Source: CAZPKH01 sp964407165 (GTDB lineage: Bacteria; Bacteroidota; Bacteroidia; Bacteroidales; Muribaculaceae). Taken from it: DNA of 10,853 bases. The notes beneath the pieces were generated by a model. It was not told the origin of the DNA, ran no database searches, and saw nothing but the letters and a program-made list of their open reading frames with translations. The translations under genes were made by a program, and so were the position numbers. Shown one piece after another: positions 5,854 through 10,853 of this stretch. The DNA lies in NCBI GenBank assembly GCA_964407165.1, contig CAYOUJ010000073.1:1-10853 (forward strand), written 5' to 3'. Position 1 is the first letter of the stretch; every line of letters begins with the position of its first letter.

Positions 5854-7074
5854 ATGACGTTAGCTCTCATCTTCCTCGCCGTGGCCCTGGGGGCTGCTGT
5901 AGTGGCCCTGCACTTGTCAAACACGCGCCACTCGGCACAGCTTCAGCAAATTACGCATGAGGCTGAGCAGCGCGTCAACGCACTTACACAGGAAAACGTG
6001 CGGTTGCAGGAGCAAGTCGCCAACCTCCGTGAACAGCAAGTCACCGACCAAGAGCGCAAGATGGCAGACGAGCAGCGTTTTCGTGCCATAGCCAACGAGG
6101 TGCTCCTGGCCTCTTCGCGCCAGATACAAGCACGTCACGCCGACTCTCTCAACCTTCTGCTCAAACCTCTCGGCGAGCGCCTTGACACATTCACCAAGAG
6201 CGTCAGCGACTGCTACAATGCCGAAGCCCGCGAGCGCCACTCCCTGCAAGAACAGGTGCGCCTGCTCATTGAAAACAACCGCAACCTGGGCAACGAGGCC
6301 CGTGAACTCGCGCGTGCACTCCGCGGCGACGCCCGCACCCAAGGCGACTGGGGGGAGATGCTGTTGGAGAGCATCCTCGAGAAGTCGGGGCTGCGGCGCG
6401 ACGAGGAATATTTCGTACAGGTGACCACCGACGCCGACGGCCGCGCACTGCGCGACGCCGACGGCCGCGCACTGCGCCCCGACGTAGTGGTGCGATACCC
6501 TGGCGGCAAAGCTGTGGTCATCGATTCAAAGGTCTCGTTCACAGCCTATATTGACCTGGTAAACGCCGGCACCAAAGATGCACGCAAGGAGGCTCTCGAC
6601 CGGCATCTGCGCTCCGTGCGCACGCACATACGCGAGCTCGCCGAAAAAAAATATCAGGACGTGATAGGGGGCGACGTCACCGACTTCGTCATGATGTTCA
6701 TCCCCAACGAGGGTGCCTACGTCGCCGCCATGCAGGCCCAGCCGGCCCTGTGGCAGGAGGCGTACGACAAGCGGGTGCTTATAGTCTCACCCACGCACCT
6801 CGTTTCCGCCCTCAAGCTCATCTCCCAGCTGTGGACGCACGACCGCCAGAGCCGTAACGCCATCGCCATCGCCACCGAGGCCGGACGCCTATATGACAAG
6901 TTTGCCGGATTTGTCGCCGACATGGAGGGGATACAACGCGCCATCGAGTCAACTCAAAAGGCTTACAACTCTGCCTACTCAAAACTTGCCACGGGCCAGG
7001 GCAACCTCTTGCGAAGGGTCGAGAAGCTTCGCGAGATGGGCGCCAAGGCCACCAAGCAGCTCCCCCAGGAGTAA
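5854..7074 (+). CDS. rmuC: DNA recombination protein RmuC
   Basis: 406 residues. An N-terminal membrane anchor (about 3-21) is followed by coiled coil rich in Gln and Glu (about 25-75) and then the RmuC domain (about 150-395). Family landmarks seen: QGDWGEMLLESILEKSGL (163-180), RPDVVVRYPGGKAVVIDSKV (208-227), MMFIPNEGAYVAA and LVSALKLISQLW. RmuC proteins are nuclease-fold relatives (PD-(D/E)XK-like; D209, D224 and K226 fit) reported to limit recombination at inverted repeats and DNA rearrangement. It begins 7 bases after the OmpA-like stop and ends the operon. A perfect 24-bp tandem duplication gives DADGRALR twice (193-208) just ahead of the putative active-site strand. The presence of RmuC next to DNA rich in inverted repeats is notable but could be coincidence. 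Confidence 0.92.
   Translation: MTLALIFLAVALGAAVVALHLSNTRHSAQLQQITHEAEQRVNALTQENVRLQEQVANLREQQVTDQERKMADEQRFRAIANEVLLASSRQIQARHADSLNLLLKPLGERLDTFTKSVSDCYNAEARERHSLQEQVRLLIENNRNLGNEARELARALRGDARTQGDWGEMLLESILEKSGLRRDEEYFVQVTTDADGRALRDADGRALRPDVVVRYPGGKAVVIDSKVSFTAYIDLVNAGTKDARKEALDRHLRSVRTHIRELAEKKYQDVIGGDVTDFVMMFIPNEGAYVAAMQAQPALWQEAYDKRVLIVSPTHLVSALKLISQLWTHDRQSRNAIAIATEAGRLYDKFAGFVADMEGIQRAIESTQKAYNSAYSKLATGQGNLLRRVEKLREMGAKATKQLPQE
6430..6477 (+). repeat. Perfect 24-bp tandem duplication inside rmuC
   Basis: Units 6430-6453 and 6454-6477 are identical and each encodes DADGRALR. Being 24 bp it keeps the frame. Identity at the DNA level suggests a recent slippage event or strain-variable repeat. 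Confidence 0.95.
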
Positions 7075-7077
7075 TAC

Positions 7078-7119
7078 ATAATGCATAATGCATTAGAAAT
7101 TGTGCATTTTGCATTTTTT
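7078..7119 (+). repeat. Heptamer array, mixed and partly inverted, upstream of the beta-barrel gene
   Basis: After the rmuC stop the sequence falls into 7-bp steps: ATAATGC, ATAATGC, ATTAGAA, ATTGTGC, ATTTTGC, ATTTTTT (from 7079). The left units and the reverse complement of the right units are similar (AATGCATAATGCAT against AATGCAAAATGCACAAT), so it is a compact imperfect inverted pair. The array runs directly into the promoter at 7100-7130. Confidence 0.75.
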
Positions 7120-7130
7120 TCGTACCTTTG
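7100..7130 (+). promoter_or_regulatory. Promoter of the outer-membrane beta-barrel gene at 7160
   Basis: TTG at 7100-7102, a 20-base spacer, and TACCTTTG at 7123-7130. The start codon is 30 bases further on. As at 3722-3751, the -33 element lies inside a heptamer array, and TTTCGTACCTTTG is identical in both. The promoter separates this gene from the rmuC operon. Confidence 0.75.
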
Positions 7131-7159
7131 TCCCAAAATCAACTAACAACTATCACATT

Positions 7160-7783
7160 ATGAAGAAATCACTGACCGTTGCCATCGTGGCAGTCATCGC
7201 CATCGTCGGCGCCGCAAGCGCCAGTGCACAATTCCGCTGGGGCATCAAGGCCGGCGTCTGCGTCAACACCCTCAAATTCGACGAATCTAACTTCGACGCC
7301 GACAACCGCGCCGGATTTACCGGCGGCGTCATGGCCGAGTTCACCGTGCCCCTCATCGGTGTCGGCGCCGACATCAGCGCCATGTACGTCCGCCGCTCCG
7401 ACAAGTGGATGAGAGAGAAAACCGATTATACCGAAGCCACGACATACAAGGCCAACCAAGACTACATCGACATCCCCGTCAACATCAAGTGGCGCATCAA
7501 CATACCGGTGATCAACAACATCATACGCCCCTACCTGGTCACCGGCCCCGACTTCGCCTTCCGCTGCAGCAAGAAGACGATATCTGACATCTATCATTCC
7601 AAGAATGTCAGCTACTCGTGGAACTTCGGCTTCGGCCTGGAGCTGCTGAAGCACCTGCAAGTGGGCGCCACCTACGGCCTGGGCCTCAACAAAACCCTCA
7701 AAGCCATCGACCGTGGCAACAGCGCCATCGAAATCGAGGGCAAGAACCGCTACTGGATGATCACCGCGGCCTACCTGTTCTAA
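7160..7783 (+). CDS. Outer-membrane beta-barrel protein (PorT/OMP_b-brl-like)
   Basis: 207 residues. A clear signal peptide (MKKSLTVAIVAVIAIVGAAS) with cleavage after ASA at residue 23 is followed by a small beta-barrel beginning QFRWGIKAGV and continuing with alternating amphipathic strands (GFTGGVMAEFTVPLIGVGAD, YIDIPVNIKWRI, YLVTGPDFAF, WNFGFGLELL, LQVGATYGLGL). It ends MITAAYLF, with the C-terminal Phe recognised by the BAM machinery. The layout fits the eight-stranded porin-family barrels common in Bacteroidota; transport or scaffold role unknown. The frame is open upstream to 7100, but that part is heptamer repeat and promoter, and the ATG at 7160 opens the signal peptide. Confidence 0.88.
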   Translation: MKKSLTVAIVAVIAIVGAASASAQFRWGIKAGVCVNTLKFDESNFDADNRAGFTGGVMAEFTVPLIGVGADISAMYVRRSDKWMREKTDYTEATTYKANQDYIDIPVNIKWRINIPVINNIIRPYLVTGPDFAFRCSKKTISDIYHSKNVSYSWNFGFGLELLKHLQVGATYGLGLNKTLKAIDRGNSAIEIEGKNRYWMITAAYLF

Positions 7784-7791
7784 CTTTAGGA

Positions 7792-7875
7792 GGCGACGCG
7801 CCTCCGCGTCGCCATTATAGACCAACAGCGGCCGTCAGGCCGCTGCCACTGAACGGCGCCGCTCTGCGACGCCGT
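7792..7875. terminator. Hairpin cluster between convergent genes, probable two-way terminator
   Basis: Three perfect stem-loops fill most of the 109-base gap between two genes that point at each other. They are GGCGACGCG-CCTC-CGCGTCGCC (7792-7813, 9-bp stem), CAGCGGCC-GTCA-GGCCGCTG (7826-7845, 8-bp stem) and ACGGCG...CGCCGT (7853-7875, 6-bp stem), the last followed by CCTTTTA. The T-run after the third hairpin suits termination of the plus-strand gene. The first is a relative of the palindrome at 355-374. Confidence 0.65.
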
Positions 7876-7892
7876 CCTTTTACTGCTCCCGG

Positions 7893-8522
7893 TCAGAAGG
7901 TGATGCCGATGCAGACTTTGGCGTAATGGAGGCCACGGATGCGCTCGGTGGTGGAGGTGTAGTCGAGCCCGTTGAATACGTAGGAGACTATGAGATAGGA
8001 GCGATAGTTGGCGCCGGTGGCCAGATGGAAACCAACGCCGGGGGAGACGTAGAATGACGTCTGATGGAAACCGTTGCCAACGTTGTTGAATGCGCATCCT
8101 ACCCGCAGGTCGCCGAAAGCCAGCGCGTTCTTATAGCCGAATGATGACTGCGAGATGGCATAGACGGGGAAGAAACGCCCGTCGTTGCTCATCACCATGT
8201 CGATGCCGGCGCCGATGCCGAGCAACTGGAAGAAGCGGTTGCTTATGCCAAAGTAGGAGTTGAGATTGATGTCACTCATGTCGTGTCCGCCGACATCAAT
8301 GCCGACTCCGAGGTCACCGCCCCAGGCGAAGGAAGTCCCCCCCACCGCTTGGAGCGGGGCAGCACCCTCGCGCCCCGCCGTGTCAGCCTCGGCTGCAGTA
8401 GCTTGCGAACAGCCTTGCGAGGCGGGGCGAGAGGGCGCCGCCCCGCTCCTGAGAGGAATAGCGAGGGTCACGAGGATTATCAACAGTATTTTAGCAGCGA
8501 GTGATGAATGAAAGCGGTTCAC
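7893..8522 (-). CDS. Outer-membrane beta-barrel protein with repeat-derived N-terminal linker
   Basis: 209 residues starting at GTG 8522, which overlaps the prmA stop codon (GTGA at 8522-8519), so it is probably translationally coupled to prmA. A signal peptide (about 1-23; hydrophobic core ILLIILVTLAI) is followed by a linker that is largely repeat-derived. Residues 25-34 (RSGAAPSRPA) come from one family A copy and 47-57 (DTAGREGAAPL) from an inverted copy. The barrel starts near residue 64 (FAWGGDLGVGIDVGG) and ends CIGITF with the terminal Phe of outer-membrane proteins. Several strands have the small-barrel pattern (FFQLLGIGAGIDMVM, YLIVSYVFNGLDY). I do not recognise a specific family. 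It has a CDS-like composition throughout, so the repeats appear to be tolerated in a working gene. Confidence 0.78.
   Translation of the reverse strand: MNRFHSSLAAKILLIILVTLAIPLRSGAAPSRPASQGCSQATAAEADTAGREGAAPLQAVGGTSFAWGGDLGVGIDVGGHDMSDINLNSYFGISNRFFQLLGIGAGIDMVMSNDGRFFPVYAISQSSFGYKNALAFGDLRVGCAFNNVGNGFHQTSFYVSPGVGFHLATGANYRSYLIVSYVFNGLDYTSTTERIRGLHYAKVCIGITF
8351..8449. repeat. Inverted pair of family A repeats inside the outer-membrane protein gene
   Basis: Forward copy at 8351-8381 and inverted copy at 8420-8449, about 38 bases apart. Reading both orientations on the same strand gives two different peptides, SGAAPSRPA and AGREGAAPL, with no stop. The pair could form a roughly 30-bp imperfect stem in DNA or mRNA near the 5' end of the gene. 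Confidence 0.88.
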
Positions 8523-9376
8523 AGTCGGTCGTGTTTTCTATATGTGAGGCAAACCCAGCGGTTGATTTCGGTGTACCGTAAGAGGGCAAGGCCGTGAGAC
8601 GAGGCGGCATCGGTGATGAGCGGGAAGTCTTCGGCGTAGAAGCCGCTGAGGGCCATGAGGCCTCCGACGACCAGCGAGCGGGCATAGCGCGGAAGGTCGG
8701 CGAGGATGACGTTGCGGTTGATGTTGGCCAGAAAGATGTCGTAGGCAGGCTCTTCGGGGAGAAGGGATGCGTCGCCGAGCTGCACGTTTATCTCGGGGTG
8801 GCCGTTCAAGGCCAAATTCTCGAGGGTGTTGACGTAGGCAAACTCATCGATCTCGACAGCATCGACGCTCGCGGCGCCGCGCATGGCGCAGAGTATGGCG
8901 AGTATGCCGGTGCCGGTGCCCATGTCCATGACGCGGCGACCGGCGATGTCGATGCTGAGTATGCGGCCTATCATCTGCTCGGTGGTGGCGTGGTGACCGG
9001 TGCCAAAGGCCATCTTGGGATCGATGACAATGTCATAGCGAGCTTTGGGCACATCCTTGTGAAAAGTGCTGTGTATCACGCACTCGCCGCCCACCACAAT
9101 GGGTTGGAAATAGTTGCGCTCCCACTCGGCGTTCCAGTCACGGCCCTCGACGAAGGTGTCGGTGAAAGTGATTTCAACGCCGGGCATGGGAAAAGCGCCA
9201 ATGGCCTCACGGAGGGCGTCGGCGCCGTACTTGGAATCGGGTATATAAGCCGTAAGCCCTTCGGCGTCGGGTACAAAGGACTCATATCCGGCGTCGGCAA
9301 GGAGTGCGGCGAGCACATCGGTAGCCACCTCTATGCAGGGTCGGAGCGTGAGCCGCACCTCGCGATAGTCGTTCAT
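8519..9376 (-). CDS. prmA: Ribosomal protein L11 methyltransferase PrmA
   Basis: SAM-dependent enzyme that trimethylates ribosomal protein L11. 285 residues, normal length. The N-terminal L11-recognition domain (about 1-75) is followed by the linker motif DWNAEWERNY (80-89) and the catalytic domain: IDPKMAFGTGHHATTEQM (118-135), SAM motif I VMDMGTGTGILAI (149-161), acidic motif II AVEID (173-177) and the LANINRNVIL motif (216-225; family form NxNINRN). All key motifs are intact. It starts 11 bases after the stop of the small gene upstream and its stop overlaps the GTG of the following outer-membrane protein gene. Length, motifs and start are all consistent. Confidence 0.95.
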   Translation of the reverse strand: MNDYREVRLTLRPCIEVATDVLAALLADAGYESFVPDAEGLTAYIPDSKYGADALREAIGAFPMPGVEITFTDTFVEGRDWNAEWERNYFQPIVVGGECVIHSTFHKDVPKARYDIVIDPKMAFGTGHHATTEQMIGRILSIDIAGRRVMDMGTGTGILAILCAMRGAASVDAVEIDEFAYVNTLENLALNGHPEINVQLGDASLLPEEPAYDIFLANINRNVILADLPRYARSLVVGGLMALSGFYAEDFPLITDAASSHGLALLRYTEINRWVCLTYRKHDRL

Positions 9377-9387
9377 TGGGCGTCGGG

Positions 9388-9693
9388 CTATTTTTTTCGT
9401 TGGAAGAGCCGTAAAAACTTCATCACCTTGCCTCCGGCCTTATAGGCAATGTATGCGTAGTCGAAGTAGTCGAGAGCGCTCACCATCTTGGCCATAATGC
9501 CCTGTGCGTGACCCGTCATGGGGACGATGCCTTCGCGAGCCACGGTACGGGAGCCGTTTATGAGCTTCTCCTTGGCCACCTCGCGACGCAGGTGAACCAG
9601 CGCTCGCTGGTAACGCAGCTCCTCGAGGGTGTAGCCGCTCCAATGCTCGCCGCGCTCAGTCTGCATCTTTATTATCTTCTCTTCAGCATTCAT
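9388..9693 (-). CDS. Small conserved protein of the YtxH/holin group, function unknown
   Basis: 101 residues. The N-terminal part is charged and helical (MNAEEKIIKMQTERGEHWSG, then ELRYQRALVHLRREVAKEKL), the middle is Gly-rich (GSRTVAREGIVPMTGHAQGI), and the end is basic (MKFLRLFQRKK). No strong membrane segment; an amphipathic helix around residues 68-85 (MVSALDYFDYAYIAYKAG) may lie at the membrane. It starts three bases after the holin-like stop, so it is tightly co-transcribed. From context, a partner of the holin-like and YtxH-like proteins; I do not recognise a named domain. Confidence 0.8.
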   Translation of the reverse strand: MNAEEKIIKMQTERGEHWSGYTLEELRYQRALVHLRREVAKEKLINGSRTVAREGIVPMTGHAQGIMAKMVSALDYFDYAYIAYKAGGKVMKFLRLFQRKK

Positions 9694-9696
9694 GGG

Positions 9697-10038
9697 CTAA
9701 TCTTTAAAGAACAAGCGGGTTATGAAACGGGCTACGGGGTTGGAGATGAGCGGGCGCCGCAGGAGCACGAGCAGGAGCAGTATGACCAGATAGCCACCTG
9801 CAACGATGAGATAGCTCCAGAAAGCCCCGACGGCCGGCTCAAGCAGATGTGCGAGGGCAACGGAGACAAAGAAGAGTATGATGACACCGAACAGCAGGGC
9901 CACGATGCTGATGGCAGCTGCGGTGACAAACACCGTAAACTTCTCAGCCACAGTAAGCTTGGTGTCTTCGACGGTAAGGGAGATGTAATTGCGTACCTGC
10001 TCCCAGAGCCGCTTGTATGAGTTTTGCTGCTCAGCCAT
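9697..10038 (-). CDS. Holin-superfamily-III/YqjE-like inner-membrane protein
   Basis: 113 residues with an amphipathic N-terminal helix (about 8-34), two membrane segments (about 35-63, ending IILFFVSVALAHLL, and about 72-93, YLIVAGGYLVILLLLVLL), and a basic tail (RRPLISNPVARFITRLFFKD). This layout matches the Phage_holin_3_6/YqjE family of small chromosomal membrane proteins. Annotation pipelines often name these 'phage holin', but no phage gene is nearby. In many bacteria such proteins sit with YtxH-like or ElaB/YqjD-like proteins and are linked to envelope or stress physiology; that role is inferred here from the neighbours. Confidence 0.82.
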   Translation of the reverse strand: MAEQQNSYKRLWEQVRNYISLTVEDTKLTVAEKFTVFVTAAAISIVALLFGVIILFFVSVALAHLLEPAVGAFWSYLIVAGGYLVILLLLVLLRRPLISNPVARFITRLFFKD

Positions 10039-10040
10039 GA

Positions 10041-10152
10041 TTAGTTGATAGTTTTTAGTTTTTAGTTTTTAGTGATTAGCTTTTTTAATGGAACGTCAGG
10101 CAAACTCAGAGGCGAGACATTTCGCTAAAGACTAAACACTAAAAACTAAAAA
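10041..10152. repeat. Inverted pair of heptamer arrays filling the YtxH-holin gap
   Basis: Left arm 10041-10080 in 7-bp steps: TTAGTTG, ATAGTTT, TTAGTTT, TTAGTTT, TTAGTGA, TTAGC. Right arm 10125-10152: CTAAAGA, CTAAACA, CTAAAAA, CTAAAAA, the reverse complement of the same unit. 10059-10079 pairs with 10132-10152 at 20 of 21 positions. The spacer (10081-10124) is of mixed sequence. The element begins 3 bases from the holin start codon and ends 10 bases from the YtxH stop, so it is essentially the whole gap. Confidence 0.88.
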
Positions 10153-10161
10153 CTGAGGAGA

Positions 10162-10359
10162 TTAGTCTTCGAGCTCGGTGGTGAGCTGCTCGACGAGGGC
10201 GTCAATCTCGGCGTCGCTGCAGCAGATGCCGCGCTTGCGTAGGAGGGTCTTGATGCGAGCGCGCATCTCTGATCCCTTCTCGGGGGCGAACAGCAGGGCA
10301 GCGCCGGCGCCGACTATGGCACCGCCGACGAAGGCGTAAAGTAATCCTAAGTTGTTCAT
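10162..10359 (-). CDS. YtxH-like small membrane protein (second copy)
   Basis: 65 residues. One N-terminal Gly/Ala-rich membrane segment (LLYAFVGGAIVGAGAALLFA) runs into the YtxH signature FAPEKGSEMRARI, followed by a charged helical tail with two adjacent cysteines (GICCSDAEID). YtxH proteins are small general-stress-type membrane proteins of unclear mechanism. It is a paralogue of the gene at 10490-10690 (shared LLFAPEKG..MR..I). It is flanked on both sides by inverted heptamer elements. Confidence 0.83.
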   Translation of the reverse strand: MNNLGLLYAFVGGAIVGAGAALLFAPEKGSEMRARIKTLLRKRGICCSDAEIDALVEQLTTELED

Positions 10360-10484
10360 AGTTTATAACTTATAGTTTATAACTTATAACTTATAGCTTA
10401 TTTGCCGTGAGCCGCACAGCGGCTCACCACAAGAATCGGTTGCCTGACAGCCGGTTATAAACTATAAGTTATAAGTTATAAGTT
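10360..10484. repeat. Inverted pair of heptamer arrays between the two YtxH genes
   Basis: Left arm 10360-10401: AGTTTAT, AACTTAT, AGTTTAT, AACTTAT, AACTTAT, AGCTTAT. Right arm 10457-10484: ATAAACT, then ATAAGTT three times, the reverse complement of the same unit. 10360-10382 pairs with 10455-10477 at 21 of 23 positions. The spacer carries a GC-rich stem-loop, GTGAGCCG-CACAG-CGGCTCAC (10407-10427). The left arm abuts the start codon at 10359 and the right arm ends 5 bases from the next gene. Confidence 0.88.
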
Positions 10485-10489
10485 AGTAA

Positions 10490-10690
10490 TTATTTTTTCT
10501 CGATCTCGTCGGCGATTTCGTCGGCAAGCTCCTCGAGCTTGTTCTTGCGGAGCTTGACACCCTTCTCCTTGAGGTATTCGACGATCTTGTCGCGCATGTC
10601 AGTGCCTTTCTCCGGGGCAAAGAGCAGGCCGACGGTAGCACCGGCAACGGCGCCGGCAACAACAGCTAATACGATGTGTACGGGTTTCAT
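10490..10690 (-). CDS. YtxH-like small membrane protein (first copy)
   Basis: 66 residues from the ATG at 10690: MKPVHIVLAVVAGAVAGATV, a Gly/Ala-rich membrane segment, then GLLFAPEKGTDMRDKIVEYL and a strongly charged amphipathic tail ending DEIADEIEKK. The FAPEKG..MR..I core is the YtxH signature. The frame is open upstream to 10759, but the extra 23 residues (MPLPAFCNKAIKKPTNHKLK...) come from AT-rich intergenic sequence and would put a non-conserved tail ahead of the membrane segment, so the internal ATG is preferred. First gene of the minus-strand run. Confidence 0.83.
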   Translation of the reverse strand: MKPVHIVLAVVAGAVAGATVGLLFAPEKGTDMRDKIVEYLKEKGVKLRKNKLEELADEIADEIEKK

Positions 10691-10853
10691 AATCTTTGGT
10701 TTTAGTTTATGGTTTGTTGGTTTTTTGATTGCTTTATTACAAAACGCCGGCAGTGGCAAAATGGTTCACCATGCTAAGCGGTTGCTAAGTTAAACAACAT
10801 TCTCGGATTAACCAAAAAATTATGAAAAATTCACATAATTCAATGCACAATGT
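10691..10853. other. AT-rich gene-free region with the edge of a heptamer array
   Basis: No credible gene. It should hold the promoter of the minus-strand run. A weak candidate on the minus strand is TTTG, 17 bases, TAATAAAG (about 10755-10728 down to 10720s), but it lacks the TTTG of the -7 box, so I do not call it. The last 12 bases (10842-10853) are the reverse complement of ATTGTGCATTG, so an array of the same unit as 3707-3734 begins at the window edge. Confidence 0.5.

Noticed and set aside
8594..9445. 283-codon plus-strand ORF opposite prmA
   Set aside because: PrmA motifs are intact on the minus strand; the antisense product has no recognisable domain.
9697..10038. Prophage remnant suggested by the holin-like gene
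   Set aside because: No endolysin, capsid, terminase or integrase nearby; the protein is of the chromosomal holin-III/YqjE type and sits with YtxH-like genes.
10490..10759. Longer 89-codon form of the first YtxH-like gene
   Set aside because: The extra N-terminus is basic, non-conserved and encoded by AT-rich leader; the ATG at 10690 places the membrane segment at the N-terminus as in its paralogue.
10823..10853. Start of a plus-strand gene at the right edge (MKNSHNSMHNV...)
   Set aside because: Only 10 codons, running into heptamer repeat; no promoter box ahead of it. Not supported.

Overview
The window is chromosomal DNA from a GC-rich member of the Bacteroidota, most likely order Bacteroidales; a Muribaculaceae-like gut lineage is my inference. 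The grounds are four copies of the Bacteroidota -7 promoter box TACCTTTG, a DUF4290 protein, an LptD/OstA-type outer-membrane protein of the Bacteroidota form, small outer-membrane beta-barrels ending in F, and a near absence of Shine-Dalgarno signals. No rRNA, tRNA, CRISPR array, transposase or plasmid function was seen.

Layout. 1-47 (-): the first 15 codons of a secreted protein that leaves the window. 48-821: no gene, but a dense mosaic of GC-rich palindromic repeats. 822-3590 (-): lptD-like outer-membrane LPS-assembly protein. 3591-3780: divergent promoter region. 3781-7074 (+): a tight five-gene run, DUF4290 protein - rimM - small acidic protein - OmpA-like protein - rmuC, with gaps of -4 to +7 bases, probably one operon. 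7160-7783 (+): outer-membrane beta-barrel protein with its own promoter. 7784-7892: hairpins between convergent genes, probably a two-way terminator. 7893-10690 (-): a six-gene run read right to left, YtxH-like - YtxH-like - holin-III/YqjE-like membrane protein - small conserved protein - prmA - outer-membrane beta-barrel protein. 10691-10853: gene-free DNA that ends in another heptamer repeat.

Function. Most genes are housekeeping or envelope genes: LPS export (LptD), envelope anchoring (OmpA-like), beta-barrels, an envelope-stress-like YtxH/holin group, and ribosome maturation or modification (RimM, PrmA). RmuC is the only DNA-maintenance gene.

The unusual content is the repeats, of two kinds. 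(1) Arrays of 7-bp units of at least five different sequences (ATTGTGC, CTGTTCG, TTAGTTT, AACTTAT, ATAATGC) sit at gene starts and in gaps. Twice they form inverted pairs that fill the whole gap between neighbouring genes, and twice they abut a TACCTTTG promoter. (2) A 31-bp GC-rich palindrome has no stop codon in any frame. It occurs as non-coding tandem copies and also inside two envelope genes, just after the signal peptide, where it encodes GREGAAPL or SGAAPSRPA peptides. In lptD it is carried in a 39-bp, frame-preserving unit. These repeats also cause artefacts, chiefly a false upstream start for lptD.
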